A DNA stretch of 57,946 nt from Citreicella sp. C3M06 (GTDB lineage: Bacteria; Pseudomonadota; Alphaproteobacteria; Rhodobacterales; Rhodobacteraceae), in contig NZ_JAHKQA010000097.1 in NCBI RefSeq assembly GCF_018860705.1, positions 1-57,946 of the forward strand, given 5' to 3'. Position numbers and translations under genes: made by a program. The number at the start of each line of letters is the position of its first letter. Position 1 is the first letter of the stretch. The notes beneath the pieces were generated by a model. It saw only the letters and a list, made by a program, of their open reading frames with translations, was not told the DNA's origin and did no database searches. Shown here piece after piece: positions 44,649 through 55,207 of this stretch.

Positions 44649-45614
44649 GTGACCGCATCTTCCAGAACCCTCGCCGCCGTGGTGGTGACCTTCAATCGGC
44701 TCGACAAGCTGAAGGACACGCTTGCCGCGCTGCTGGCGGTCGGCCCGCACCAGCTGCACCACTTGCTGGTGGTCGACAATGCCTGCACCGATGACACCGC
44801 AGACTGGCTTGCCACGCAGGGCGATCCCCGGCTCGAGGTGCTGCGGCTGACCACCAACACCGGCGGTGCGGGCGGGTTCGAAGCGGGGATGCGGCGGGTG
44901 GTGCGCGATCACGACCCGGACTGGATCGTTGTCATGGACGATGATGGCCGCCCTGCCCCCGGCGCGCTTGCGAGCTTTCACCAAAGCGCCTCCGAGGATT
45001 GGGAGGCGGTGGTCTCGGCGGTCACCTACCCAGATGGGCGCATCTGCCCGTTCAACCGCCCCGGCATGAACCCCTTTGCTGGGGGCGGGCCGCTGCATCT
45101 GGGCCCGCAGGCCTATGACGGCCCGACGCGCGCCGTCGAGATCGCCTCGTTTGTCGGGCTGTTCATCTCGCGCCGGGCCATTCAGACGGTGGGCTACCCG
45201 GATGGCAGCCTGTTCGTTTATGGCGATGACGGCATGTACACGCTGCGCATCACGCAGGCGGGGCTGCGCATGGGGTTCCTGCCCCATATCCGCTTCGAGC
45301 ATGATTGCGGCACTTTCGCCGGGCTCGAAGGCCGCCTGCAACCGGCCTGGAAGATCTATTACTACCATCGCAACCTGATGCTGTTTTATCGTCAGGCGGC
45401 GGGGGCGCGGTTCTGGTTTCTGCTGCCGCCGCTGCTGGCGAAATGGGCGCTCAAGGTCCGGCTCTATCCCGGCCAGCGCCGACTGTTTGCGCGGCTGGTG
45501 GCGCGGGCGGTGCGCCATGCGCTGGTGCGGCGCACCGGCACCGATCACGCCGCACTTTTGGCCGAAACCGACAGGGCGACAGAGCGGGCGGTCGAATTGA
45601 AAAAGGGGCGCTGA
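44649..45614 (+). CDS. GT2 family glycosyltransferase (rhamnosyl/galactofuranosyl type)
   Basis: The protein has 321 residues from GTG 44649 (GAGG five bases upstream); the frame is open to a weaker GTG at 44625. It shows LAAVVVTFNRLDKLKDTLAA, LLVVDNACTDDTADWL, and NTGGAGGFEAGMRRVVRDHD followed by VVMDDDGRPAPGALASF. The GGxGGF block and the MDDDG metal motif are typical of GlfT-like and rhamnosyl GT2 enzymes, so dTDP-rhamnose or UDP-galactofuranose, both made in this window, are likely donors. VYGDDGMYTLRITQAGLRMG is the acceptor-side aspartate region. A helical C-terminus follows. The stop codon lies in the loop of the terminator. Confidence 0.85.
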   Translation: MTASSRTLAAVVVTFNRLDKLKDTLAALLAVGPHQLHHLLVVDNACTDDTADWLATQGDPRLEVLRLTTNTGGAGGFEAGMRRVVRDHDPDWIVVMDDDGRPAPGALASFHQSASEDWEAVVSAVTYPDGRICPFNRPGMNPFAGGGPLHLGPQAYDGPTRAVEIASFVGLFISRRAIQTVGYPDGSLFVYGDDGMYTLRITQAGLRMGFLPHIRFEHDCGTFAGLEGRLQPAWKIYYYHRNLMLFYRQAAGARFWFLLPPLLAKWALKVRLYPGQRRLFARLVARAVRHALVRRTGTDHAALLAETDRATERAVELKKGR

Positions 45615-45626
45615 GCGCCCCTTTTT
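45600..45626 (+). terminator. intrinsic terminator overlapping the GT2 stop codon
   Basis: A perfect 7-bp stem ggggcgc/gcgcccc with the TGA stop codon as its loop is followed by TTTTT and preceded by AAAAA. It ends the GT2 transcript and, with the A-run, can also end the leftward ABC permease transcript. Confidence 0.88.
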
Positions 45627-45651
45627 CATGTCCTGTCCCGAAACCGGGCTG

Positions 45652-46470
45652 TCAGGCATTCAGGATGTCGCGGTGGAAGCGGCCCAGCAGCAGCACCCCC
45701 AGTGCCGTCAGTCCGAGCCCCAGCCCCACCACATAAGTGTGGCTGATGTATTGTGGATCGTAGCTCGGATAAAAGCCGCTGCGGAAGATCCCGCTTATGT
45801 GCATCAAGGGGTTCCACCACAGGATGTCCTGCGCCATCGTCGGCAGCGTCTCATAGGTAAAGATGACACCCGACATGAGAAAAAGCGGCCGGGTTGCGAT
45901 TGACCAGATCTGGGACCAGACTGGGTAGAGTCCGGAGATCACGCAGTTGATCAGCCCGACGCCAATACCGATGAGTATTGTCTCAAGCACCGCCGCAAGT
46001 ACCGGGCCAAATTCCAGCGTGCTGCGGGTCTCGCTTAGCAGGATGATTCCGGTCAGGATCAAAAAACCCACCATCACCTGTGTCAGGCTGTTCAGAATCA
46101 CCCGCGCAAACAGCGCATCGACCCAGGTCACCGTCGGGTAGAGCAGCAGCGGCCGGGAAAAGTTGATGATGCTGCTCGAGGTCATCGACAGCGACTGGTA
46201 GGCGCCAAATGGCAGGAAGCCGGTGGCGTAAAACAGCGGAAAGCTGTTTCCCAGCGGCGGGGTCTTTACGACCATAGAGAACACCAGCGTCAGCACGAAG
46301 ATCGCCCCGAGAGGCTCAAGGACAGCCCAGACATATCCCCCCGGAGAGGCGCCGTAGCGGGTCGACATTTCGCGCAGCATCAGCGCAATGATGGTGCGCA
46401 GGGTGGCAAAGCGCCGCCGCTTGGCGTTGACAGGTCTCAGGGCTTCTGGAACAAGGTGCTCCGCCGACAT
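45652..46470 (-). CDS. kpsM: ABC-2 type polysaccharide exporter, membrane subunit (KpsM-like)
   Basis: The 272-residue protein has about six hydrophobic segments, including AIFVLTLVFSMVV, VMVGFLILTGIILL and VVGLGLGLTALGVLLLG. The N-terminal LRTIIALMLREMSTRYGASP followed by GGYVWAVLEPLG is the family signature of KpsM/Wzm/BexB permeases. It would form the channel for a lipid-linked polysaccharide across the inner membrane with the KpsT-like ATPase. The ATG at 46470 has AAAGGAA upstream; the longer open frame lacks a ribosome site. It is divergent from kpsE and kpsT, across 86 bases that must hold both promoters. Confidence 0.92.
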   Translation of the reverse strand: MSAEHLVPEALRPVNAKRRRFATLRTIIALMLREMSTRYGASPGGYVWAVLEPLGAIFVLTLVFSMVVKTPPLGNSFPLFYATGFLPFGAYQSLSMTSSSIINFSRPLLLYPTVTWVDALFARVILNSLTQVMVGFLILTGIILLSETRSTLEFGPVLAAVLETILIGIGVGLINCVISGLYPVWSQIWSIATRPLFLMSGVIFTYETLPTMAQDILWWNPLMHISGIFRSGFYPSYDPQYISHTYVVGLGLGLTALGVLLLGRFHRDILNA

Positions 46471-46556
46471 GGCTCGATTTCCTTTCATCTCGGCTCGGGC
46501 GCCAGTTATGTCGAAACGCGGCACGAGATCAAACGGCTTGTTCAAAGGACGGCGGC

Positions 46557-47957
46557 TTGCCTGACCAGAAAGACCCCAACGAGCGCACCGGCGGGCAGGC
46601 ATCTGCCGCCGATACCGGTCGCGCACCCCAGCAACAGACCGGCCCGGCACGGCCCGGTGGCACAGGCGCAAAACCCGGACCCGGGCCTCGTGCTGGCCAA
46701 GGCAATCAGGGGGGGCAGGCCGGCCTGAACAGGCAGGCTGGCAATGGCGGCCAGAGCGGCCCCAAGGGTGGCCGTGGCCCGGCCCAGGGCAAGCCTGCGG
46801 CCGTGGTCGAAGTTGCGCCCATCGCCGCCCCGGCCCGCATGAAGCGCCGCCACTGGGGGCTGATCCTCAGCTTCGTGCTGATGGTGCTGCTGCCGTTTGC
46901 GGTGACGGTGGTCTACCTCACCGAGGTGGCGGCCGACCAGTATTCCTCGACCACCGGCTTTACCGTCCGGCAGGAGGACAGCAGCAGCGCCACTGATCTG
47001 CTCGGCGGTCTGGCCAGCATCACCGGCTCGTCGACCTCGTCAGAGGCAGACATCCTGTATGAATTCATCCAGAGTCAGGAAATCGTCGAACGCATCGACG
47101 CCGAGCTCGACCTGCGCAGCTATTACGCGCAGCACTGGTCCACGGACCCGGTGTTCTCGTTGTGGCCGGATGCCACCATCGAAGACCTGCTGTGGTTCTG
47201 GCCGCGCGTGGTGCGCATCAGCTACGATCAGGGCACCGGTCTGATCGACCTCGAGGTGCTGGCCTTCGATGCGCCGATGGCGCAGAAGATTTCGCAGCTG
47301 ATCGTGCGCGAGAGCCAGGAGATGATCAACCAGCTCAACGAGGCGGCGCGCGAGGATGCGATGCGCTATGCCCGCTCGGATCTCGAGGATTCGCTGGCCC
47401 GGCTCAAGACCGCGCGCGAGGCGCTGACCCAGTTCCGCACCCGCACCCAGATCGTTGATCCCGCGACCGATCTTCAGGGCCGCATGGGGGTGCTGAGCAA
47501 CCTTCAGCAGCAGCTGGCCGAGGCGCTGGTGCAATATGATCTGGTGCGCGGCGACGCCCGCGACGGCGATCCGCGTCTGGTGCAGGAACGCCGCCGCATC
47601 GAGGTGATCCGCGCCCGCATCGCCGAAGAGCGGCAGAATTTCGCCTCGGCGGACGGCAGCGCCGAAACCGGCGGGTTGTCGGAAAGCTATCCCAGTCTGA
47701 TCGGCGAATTCGAAAGCCTGACGGTCGACCAGTCCTTTGCCGAGGAAACCTATCGCGCCGCGCTGACCGCGCTGGATGTGGCCCGGGCCAATGCCTCGCG
47801 CCAGAGCCTGTATCTGGCCGCCTATGTGCGCCCGACGCTGGCGCAAAGTTCGGAATACCCACAGCGCGGCATGATTTCGCTGCTGGTGGGGCTGTTCGCC
47901 TTTCTGGCATGGGGGACGCTGGCGCTGATCTATTACAGCATCCGCGACCGGCGCTGA
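46557..47957 (+). CDS. kpsE: capsule export inner-membrane protein (KpsE-like, PCP family)
   Basis: The 466-residue protein starts at TTG 46557, with AAAGGAC seven bases upstream. A long cytoplasmic Gly/Pro/Gln-rich N-terminus (residues 1-90) precedes membrane segment one (LILSFVLMVLLPFAVTVVYL), a periplasmic coiled-coil region (about 240-400), and membrane segment two (ISLLVGLFAFLAWGTLALIY) near the C-terminus. DQYSSTTGFTVRQEDSSSA after the first segment is typical of KpsE/CtrB/BexC proteins, which link the ABC exporter to the outer-membrane pore. No partner KpsD-like protein is present in this window. The disordered N-terminal extension is longer than in E. coli KpsE. Confidence 0.9.
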   Translation: MPDQKDPNERTGGQASAADTGRAPQQQTGPARPGGTGAKPGPGPRAGQGNQGGQAGLNRQAGNGGQSGPKGGRGPAQGKPAAVVEVAPIAAPARMKRRHWGLILSFVLMVLLPFAVTVVYLTEVAADQYSSTTGFTVRQEDSSSATDLLGGLASITGSSTSSEADILYEFIQSQEIVERIDAELDLRSYYAQHWSTDPVFSLWPDATIEDLLWFWPRVVRISYDQGTGLIDLEVLAFDAPMAQKISQLIVRESQEMINQLNEAAREDAMRYARSDLEDSLARLKTAREALTQFRTRTQIVDPATDLQGRMGVLSNLQQQLAEALVQYDLVRGDARDGDPRLVQERRRIEVIRARIAEERQNFASADGSAETGGLSESYPSLIGEFESLTVDQSFAEETYRAALTALDVARANASRQSLYLAAYVRPTLAQSSEYPQRGMISLLVGLFAFLAWGTLALIYYSIRDRR

Positions 47958-47964
47958 GGCGCGC

Positions 47965-48618
47965 ATGATCCGGTTCGAGAATCTGACAAAGAGCTTTCGG
48001 GTCAACGGGCAGCGGCAGGTGGTCATCGACAACCTGACCGCCGAGCTGCCCTCGGGCAAGTCGCTGGCGCTGCTCGGGCGCAACGGGGCGGGCAAGTCGA
48101 CGTTGCTGCAACTGATCGCGGGCACCTTGCAGCCCGACAGCGGGCGCATTCTCAGCGACGGCACGATCTCATGGCCGGTGGGCTTTGGTGCCTCGTTCCA
48201 CCGCGAACTGACCGGCGCGCAGAACGTGCGCTTCGTGGCGCGCATCTATGGGGTGGATACGGATTCCCTGCTGGCCTTTGTCGAGAACTTTGCCGAGCTG
48301 GGGGCGCATTACCACATGCCGGTGCGCAGCTATTCGGCGGGGATGCGCGGGCGGCTGGTGTTCGGCACCTCGATGGGCATCCATTTCGACACCTACCTTG
48401 TGGACGAGGTCACCGCCGTTGGCGACCAGCAGTTCCGGCGCAAGAGCAAAGCGGTGTTTCTTGAGCGCATGAAGACCTCCAGCGCCATCATGGTCAGCCA
48501 CGAGATGGCGCAGGTCAAGGCGTTCTGCAACGCCGGCCTGGTGCTGGACCGCGGCCGGGTGACCTATTTTGACGATCTTGACGAAGCCATCGACATGCAC
48601 GAACGGCTTCTCGCGTGA
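47965..48618 (+). CDS. kpsT: ABC polysaccharide exporter, ATP-binding subunit (KpsT-like)
   Basis: The 217-residue ATPase has Walker A GRNGAGKST, a YSAGMRGRL signature loop, Walker B YLVDEVTAVGD and switch histidine VSHEM. Its size matches KpsT of group 2 capsules. It has no C-terminal carbohydrate-binding extension of the Wzt type, so export is unlikely to depend on recognition of a terminal modification by this subunit. It begins seven bases after kpsE and should be made with it. Confidence 0.95.
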   Translation: MIRFENLTKSFRVNGQRQVVIDNLTAELPSGKSLALLGRNGAGKSTLLQLIAGTLQPDSGRILSDGTISWPVGFGASFHRELTGAQNVRFVARIYGVDTDSLLAFVENFAELGAHYHMPVRSYSAGMRGRLVFGTSMGIHFDTYLVDEVTAVGDQQFRRKSKAVFLERMKTSSAIMVSHEMAQVKAFCNAGLVLDRGRVTYFDDLDEAIDMHERLLA

Positions 48619-48787
48619 TTGGTTCGAGTTTTCGCTTTTTTCCATGACGCGGCCCGAATTGCCGCCCGCTAGCCGCCCTTGTCTGTCGCGATGACTAGGG
48701 GGGCCGCTGCTGCGCAAGATGTTTCGCAGCAAGCGCGGGGGCGCGGGCAGCCACGGGGACACCCCGGGCACGGACGGGATATGAGAG

Positions 48788-50083
48788 ATGAGGACCACGG
48801 GCAGCAGTGGCACGGCTTCGGCCGAGAGTTTGGATGAGCTGATCGAAGGGACGCCCGGCAACGACACGCTGGACAGCGGCGCGGGCAACGACACGGTACG
48901 GGCGGGCGCGGGCAACGACCGGGTGTCGCTGGGCTCGGGCGATGATGTCTACTCCGACAGTTCGGGCGCGGGCAATGACAGCGCCTGGGGCGGGGCGGGC
49001 GATGACACGCTGAATGGCGGTAACGGCAACGACCTGCTCTACGGCGAGGATGGTGACGATGACTTCTGGGGCGGCTGGGGCGATGACACGCTTTGGGGCG
49101 GGGCGGGCAATGATCTGCTGCGCGGCAGCCTTGGGGCCGACCGGCTGTATGGCGAGGATGGCAACGACACGGTCTGGGGCGGCAACGGCACCGACCTGAC
49201 CTGGCTGGGGGCGGGCAATGACCTGTACGGCGACAGCACCCAAGGCGGCAACTGGGGGCGCGATACGGTCTGGGGCGGGGCGGGCAATGACACCATCCGC
49301 ACCGGCGGTGGCAATGATGTGCTGCATGGCGAAGCGGGCCGCGACCGGCTTGAAGGCGGTGGGGGCAACGACCGGCTGACTGGCGGGGCGGACAACGACG
49401 TGCTTCTGGGTGGCGACGGGGCCGATACGCTGGACGGCGGCATCGGCAATGACACGTTGCGCGGCGGGCGCGGCACCGACAGCGCCACGCTGGGCGATGG
49501 TGATGATCTTTACACCGACACCGGGCAGGGCGGGGCATATGGCGCCGACAGCGTCTGGGGCGGGGCGGGCAATGACACGATCAACACCGGCGGCGGCGAT
49601 GATTACGTGCGCGGCGAGGCTGGCGACGACCGGCTGGTCGGGGCCTATGGCAACGATACCCTGCGCGGCGGCGACGGCGCCGACAGCCTCTATGGCGGCG
49701 TGGGCAGCGACCGGCTGGTGGGGCAGAACGGCAATGATCTGCTGCTGGGCGAGGGCGGCGACGACCGCCTGCTGGGCGGGGCGGGCAACGACACGCTGAA
49801 CGGCGGGGCGGGCGATGATCTGCTGATCGGCGACGGTGACAGCGATGCCTTTGTCTTTGCGCCGGGCGGCGGATCTGACCGGATCGACGATTTCGAACTG
49901 GGCATCGACAAGCTGCACCTCGACGATGGGCTCTGGTCCGGCTCGTTGAGCGCCGCCGAGATCATCGACCGTTTCGCCACTGTGGTCAGCGATGGCGTGG
50001 TGCTGGATTTCGGCGCCGACCAGATCCGCCTTGATGGCATCGCCAACCCGGAGGATCTGGCGCCCGATATCATCCTGTACTGA
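48788..50083 (+). CDS. RTX repeat protein
   Basis: The 431-residue protein begins MRTTGSSGTASAESLDELIE and consists of GGxGNDxLxG calcium-binding repeats up to about residue 345. A longer variant unit with GDDLYTDTGQGGAYGADSVW pattern recurs three times (about residues 50, 145 and 240). The C-terminus (DAFVFAPGGGSDRIDDFELG to PDIILY) is a typical RTX secretion module, closely similar to that of the convergent metalloprotease. There is no signal peptide, so type I secretion is expected. The start has GGATATGAGAG upstream. A structural or calcium-scavenging extracellular role is likely; no catalytic domain is present. Confidence 0.85.
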   Translation: MRTTGSSGTASAESLDELIEGTPGNDTLDSGAGNDTVRAGAGNDRVSLGSGDDVYSDSSGAGNDSAWGGAGDDTLNGGNGNDLLYGEDGDDDFWGGWGDDTLWGGAGNDLLRGSLGADRLYGEDGNDTVWGGNGTDLTWLGAGNDLYGDSTQGGNWGRDTVWGGAGNDTIRTGGGNDVLHGEAGRDRLEGGGGNDRLTGGADNDVLLGGDGADTLDGGIGNDTLRGGRGTDSATLGDGDDLYTDTGQGGAYGADSVWGGAGNDTINTGGGDDYVRGEAGDDRLVGAYGNDTLRGGDGADSLYGGVGSDRLVGQNGNDLLLGEGGDDRLLGGAGNDTLNGGAGDDLLIGDGDSDAFVFAPGGGSDRIDDFELGIDKLHLDDGLWSGSLSAAEIIDRFATVVSDGVVLDFGADQIRLDGIANPEDLAPDIILY

Positions 50084-50109
50084 CAGGGCAGGGGGGCCGG
50101 GCGCCTCGA

Positions 50110-52059
50110 TCAGACCAGCGTGATGTCATCGGCGATGGAACCGATGTCGGTGATGCCCGCAAGCGTCACCGAATAGCCCGGCTCGAAGCTGAACACGAGC
50201 GCGCCGCCCGTCACCTCGGCAAAGCTGTCGAGCATTTCGGCCACCGTCAGCCCGCCGTTCCAGATCTGTTCGGTAAAGGTCAGATCGTCGATGCCCGGCT
50301 GGTAATCGGTCACCAGATCATCGCCCTCGACCGAGGCGATGACAAAACTGTCGGCCCCGGCGCCGCCGGTGGCGGTGTCATCGCCGCCGCCCATCAGGAT
50401 GGTGTCATTGCCATTGCCGCCCCAGATGCGGTCGTCGCCATAGGCCACCTGATCGTCATCTTCGTAATAATCATTGCCGTTTCCCAGCCAGGCCTGATCG
50501 GCGCCGTTGCTGCCGACCACGGTGTCATTGCCGTCGCCGCCATAGAGCAGGTCGTTCTGCCGCCCGCCGTTCAGCAGGTCGTCCCCGATCCCGCCCGCGA
50601 TCACATCGGCCCCGTCGCCGCCATAAAAGCGGTCAGCCCCACCGCCGCCGTTGAGGGTATCCGCGCCGCTGCCGCCATATACCGTGTCCGAGGCGAAGTC
50701 GCCGGTCTGGGCGTTGTCGTTGAACAGATCGTCGCCGGCGTGGAGCCAGGCACGGTCGCGCCCATTGCCTCCCCAGACCGTGTCATTGCCCGCGCCGCCA
50801 TGCAGCGCGTCGTCTTCGTTGCCGCCCTGCAGCAGGTCGTTGCCGCCATCGCCCCACAGCGTGTCGGCGCCGCTGCCGCCGCTGAGCGTGTCATTGCCCG
50901 CGCCGCCATGGGCCGCGTCGCCGCCCCAGAAGCCGGTTTGCGAGGTGTCGGTGTAAAGATCGGCGCCATCTGCAAGCCAGACGACATCGCGCCCGTTGCC
51001 GCCAAAGACCCGGTCGTTGCCATCCGCGCCCCACAGCGTGTCGGCCCCAGAGCCGCCATTCAGCGTGTCGTTGCCCGCGCCGCCGCCCAGCCTGTCGGCC
51101 CCGTTCAGTCCCGACAAAACGTCATTGCCCGCACCGGCAAGGATCAGGTTGCCTGCGGCATTGCCGGTCAGCGTGTCATCCCCCGCGCCGGTATAAAGAT
51201 CCTCGATCACCGTGCCGAGCGCTACGCCGATGTTGCCGGTGCCGCCCGCCACGTCGGAAAACCGCCCGGCGCGCAAATCGATGCGCATCGGGTTCACCCC
51301 GAAGCCAAGGTCGATCAGGTCATGCCCGCCCATGTCATAGAGGGTGAAGGCCATCGGGCTGCCAAGATACAGATCCGCATCGGTGCTGTTGGTCACGATC
51401 AGCGCGAAATAGTCATCCAAGTAGGTGCCAAGGCTCGATCCGCGCCCCCAGACGGTATCGCCGGCGCTGACGCTGTCGGCGCCGGGCGTGCCGTAGATCT
51501 GCTGGATCGCCAGAATGTCGACCATCATCGGGCTCAGCAGTTCGGCATAGCTGGCATCGGTGGCGGTGTTGTCGGTCTGATCGAAGTAGGACATGATCGA
51601 GATCTGCCAGCTGTCGTTGGCAAAGGTCGCATCATCCGGATAGACCGCGTTGCCATCGTACTCGCCCAGATGCCCCAGCCCCAGCGCATGGCCAAGCTCG
51701 TGCATGTAGGTGGAAAAGGCGTAGCTGTCGAGCGTGGTGCCGTAGCGGTCGACCCAGCTGCCCGCGACATTCATATAGGCGCTGCTGATTGCCCCGCGGC
51801 TGTAGGTGCTGCCCGAATAGGCCCCTTGGTAGCGATCTGAAAACGTGATCTGCGCGTCGCGCGAAGTTTCGACGAAATCGATGTCGGCCACCGCCTCCCA
51901 TGCCTGCATCGCCCAGCGGGCCAGCTGCTGCCCGTCGGCGGACAGATCGGCAATGTTCACCGTGATCCGGTTGCTCGAGGAGGTGTCGAAGGAATGCGGG
52001 GTCCAGTACCCCGACACAAGGTAATCCGCGAGCTCCTGAAAGGTTCCTGTGCTGGGCAT
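50110..52059 (-). CDS. serralysin-like secreted metalloprotease with RTX repeats
   Basis: The 649-residue protein starts MPSTGTFQELADYLVSGYWT (ATG 52059, AAGG upstream). The catalytic domain has HELGHALGLGH at residues 120-130, the zinc-binding HExxHxxGxxH of M10 peptidases, and the Met-turn SIMSYF with Met at 156. RTX repeats follow from about residue 285, including longer units with DLYTDTSQTGFWGGD. The C-terminus (DSFVIASVEGDDLVTDYQPG to ADDITLV) is a type I secretion module. No propeptide longer than about 25 residues is seen. It could cleave matrix or surface proteins and help cells leave a biofilm. It is convergent with a small RTX gene carrying the same long repeat variant. Confidence 0.9.
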   Translation of the reverse strand: MPSTGTFQELADYLVSGYWTPHSFDTSSSNRITVNIADLSADGQQLARWAMQAWEAVADIDFVETSRDAQITFSDRYQGAYSGSTYSRGAISSAYMNVAGSWVDRYGTTLDSYAFSTYMHELGHALGLGHLGEYDGNAVYPDDATFANDSWQISIMSYFDQTDNTATDASYAELLSPMMVDILAIQQIYGTPGADSVSAGDTVWGRGSSLGTYLDDYFALIVTNSTDADLYLGSPMAFTLYDMGGHDLIDLGFGVNPMRIDLRAGRFSDVAGGTGNIGVALGTVIEDLYTGAGDDTLTGNAAGNLILAGAGNDVLSGLNGADRLGGGAGNDTLNGGSGADTLWGADGNDRVFGGNGRDVVWLADGADLYTDTSQTGFWGGDAAHGGAGNDTLSGGSGADTLWGDGGNDLLQGGNEDDALHGGAGNDTVWGGNGRDRAWLHAGDDLFNDNAQTGDFASDTVYGGSGADTLNGGGGADRFYGGDGADVIAGGIGDDLLNGGRQNDLLYGGDGNDTVVGSNGADQAWLGNGNDYYEDDDQVAYGDDRIWGGNGNDTILMGGGDDTATGGAGADSFVIASVEGDDLVTDYQPGIDDLTFTEQIWNGGLTVAEMLDSFAEVTGGALVFSFEPGYSVTLAGITDIGSIADDITLV

Positions 52060-52252
52060 GATCTGGCCTTCTGTCCCTTGGTCTGTCCCGGCGCTGCGCC
52101 CGGGTCTGTCGATGGTGGCTCCGAAGGACAGCCGCGGCGGGGGGCGTGGCCGATCCGCACCGGGCTGGTCCATGGCGCATGGGCCTGTCCACCGGCGTGG
52201 CGGGACAGTAGTGCGTCAAAATCGGCATTAGAATGGCAAGATGCTACCATGA

Positions 52253-53494
<1,242 letters not shown>

Positions 53495-53499
53495 ACGCC

Positions 53500-54273
53500 A
53501 TGTCCGGGGAGCTTCTTCTCGGACCCGAGGGCAGCGATCCGCTGGTGTCGGTCATCGTTCCGGTGTTCAACGCCGCCGCCGTGCTGGAGCGCGCGGCGGC
53601 GTCGGTGCTTGCGCAGGACATGCCCGATTGGGAATTGCTGCTCATCGACGACGGCTCGGTAGATGCCAGCGCAGAGGTGATCGAGCGGCTCGCCGCGCGC
53701 GATCCGCGTATTCGCGGGCTGACGCAGGGGCGCAACTCCGGGGCGGCGGCGGCGCGCAACGCCGGGCTGGACGCGGCGCGCGGGCGCTACATCGCCTTTC
53801 TGGATGCCGACGATGCCTGGCTGCCACAGAAGCTGCGGCTGCAACTGGCGTATATGCAAGGGCAGGGCGCGGCGCTGAGCTATACCGGCTTCTGGCGGAT
53901 GACCGGGGCAGGGCAGTTCCGGGTGCGGGTGCCCACCCGGGTGGACCGGGCCGAGCTGCTGCGCCACAACGTCATCGGCTGCCTGACGGCGATCTACGAC
54001 CGCTCGGCTCTGGGCTCGGTGCCGATGCCCGATTTTACTCGCAGCCATGATTACGCGCTGTGGCTCGACATCCTGTCGCGCTGCGATTTCGCCGCCGGAC
54101 TCGACGAGCCGCTGGCGCTGTATTTCCGCTCCAAGGGCTCGCTGACCTCAAGCCGGCTGAAATCGCTCGCCGGCACCTGGGAGGTCTATCGCGTGCATCA
54201 GAAACTGTCGCGCAGGGCCTCGGCGGGGAACTTGGCAGGGCATGTCTTCGGGCGCTACCGCAAGCGGCCGTGA
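53500..54273 (+). CDS. GT2 family glycosyltransferase
   Basis: The 257-residue protein is a compact GT2 enzyme: LVSVIVPVFNAAAVLERAAA, LLLIDDGSVDASAEVIERL, NSGAAAARNAGLDAARGRYI and FLDADDAWLPQKLRLQLAYM with the DxD. The C-terminal part has SHDYALWLDILSRCDFAAGL, the acceptor-site region. It is five bases after glf, so the two are co-translated, and galactofuranose is the likely but unproven donor sugar. It is convergent with the rml operon, with 24 bases between the stops. Confidence 0.88.
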   Translation: MSGELLLGPEGSDPLVSVIVPVFNAAAVLERAAASVLAQDMPDWELLLIDDGSVDASAEVIERLAARDPRIRGLTQGRNSGAAAARNAGLDAARGRYIAFLDADDAWLPQKLRLQLAYMQGQGAALSYTGFWRMTGAGQFRVRVPTRVDRAELLRHNVIGCLTAIYDRSALGSVPMPDFTRSHDYALWLDILSRCDFAAGLDEPLALYFRSKGSLTSSRLKSLAGTWEVYRVHQKLSRRASAGNLAGHVFGRYRKRP

Positions 54274-54297
54274 TCCTCTTTGGGCGTCAGGCGTACC

Positions 54298-55173
54298 CTA
54301 GCGATTCAGCAGGGCGGCGAGGTAGCGGCCGTAATCGTTCTTGCGGAACATCTCGGCACGTTCCGCCAACTCGTCCCGGCTGATCCAGCCCTTGTCATAG
54401 GCGATTTCCTCGGGACAGCCGGTTTGCAGCCCTTGGCGTTCTTCAAGCGTGCGCACGAAATTGCCCGCGTCCAGCAGGGACCCGTGCGTGCCGGTGTCCA
54501 GCCACGCATAGCCACGCCCCATGCGCTGCACGTCCAGCTTTCCCTCATGGAGGTACATTTCCAGAAGAGTGGTGATTTCCAGCTCCCCGCGTGGGGACGG
54601 CGCGACCTGTTTCGCCCGGTGAGTAGCCGACCCATCCAAAAAATACAGCCCCGTCACCGCGTAGTTCGACGGCGGCTCCTGTGGTTTTTCAATGATCGCC
54701 GTAGCTTGGCCGTCGGCGTCGAAATCCACCACGCCGTAACGTTCCGGGTCTGCCACTCGGTAACCGAACACGGTGCCGCCTTCGGAGCGGGTATCGGCCT
54801 GCGCCATCAGTTCGGGCAGACCGTGGCCGTAAAAGATGTTGTCGCCCAGAACCAGCGCGGAGGGCGCACCATCGAGGAAATCTTCGGCCAGGATAAACGC
54901 TTGCGCCAGCCCGTCGGGGCTGGGCTGCACCACATAGCTGAGCGTCACGCCCCATTGCGCCCCGTCCCCGAGGGTGCGGACAAACTGGTCCTGATCCTGC
55001 GGCGTGGTGATGATGCAGATCTCGCGGATCCCGGCCAGCATCAGCACCGACAGCGGATAGTAGATCATCGGCTTGTCATAGATCGGCAGCAGCTGTTTCG
55101 ACACACCGATGGTGATCGGATACAGTCGCGTGCCAGAGCCGCCTGCAAGGATGATGCCTTTGCGTTTCGTCAT
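54298..55173 (-). CDS. rmlA: glucose-1-phosphate thymidylyltransferase
   Basis: The 291-residue enzyme begins [20 protein letters not shown] and continues [20 protein letters not shown], the nucleotidyltransferase signature and substrate-binding segment of Rml[17 protein letters not shown] and [20 protein letters not shown] are further fingerprints, and [20 protein letters not shown] ends the core. It makes dTDP-glucose, the first step to dTDP-L-rhamnose. I start at ATG 55173; the longer frame has no family similarity. It is the last gene of a leftward rmlC-B-D-A operon, 34 bases after rmlD. Confidence 0.97.
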   Translation of the reverse strand: MTKRKGIILAGGSGTRLYPITIGVSKQLLPIYDKPMIYYPLSVLMLAGIREICIITTPQDQDQFVRTLGDGAQWGVTLSYVVQPSPDGLAQAFILAEDFLDGAPSALVLGDNIFYGHGLPELMAQADTRSEGGTVFGYRVADPERYGVVDFDADGQATAIIEKPQEPPSNYAVTGLYFLDGSATHRAKQVAPSPRGELEITTLLEMYLHEGKLDVQRMGRGYAWLDTGTHGSLLDAGNFVRTLEERQGLQTGCPEEIAYDKGWISRDELAERAEMFRKNDYGRYLAALLNR

Positions 55174-55207
55174 GCTAGGAATGCCTTTTGATCGAATGCG
55201 CGCCGGG

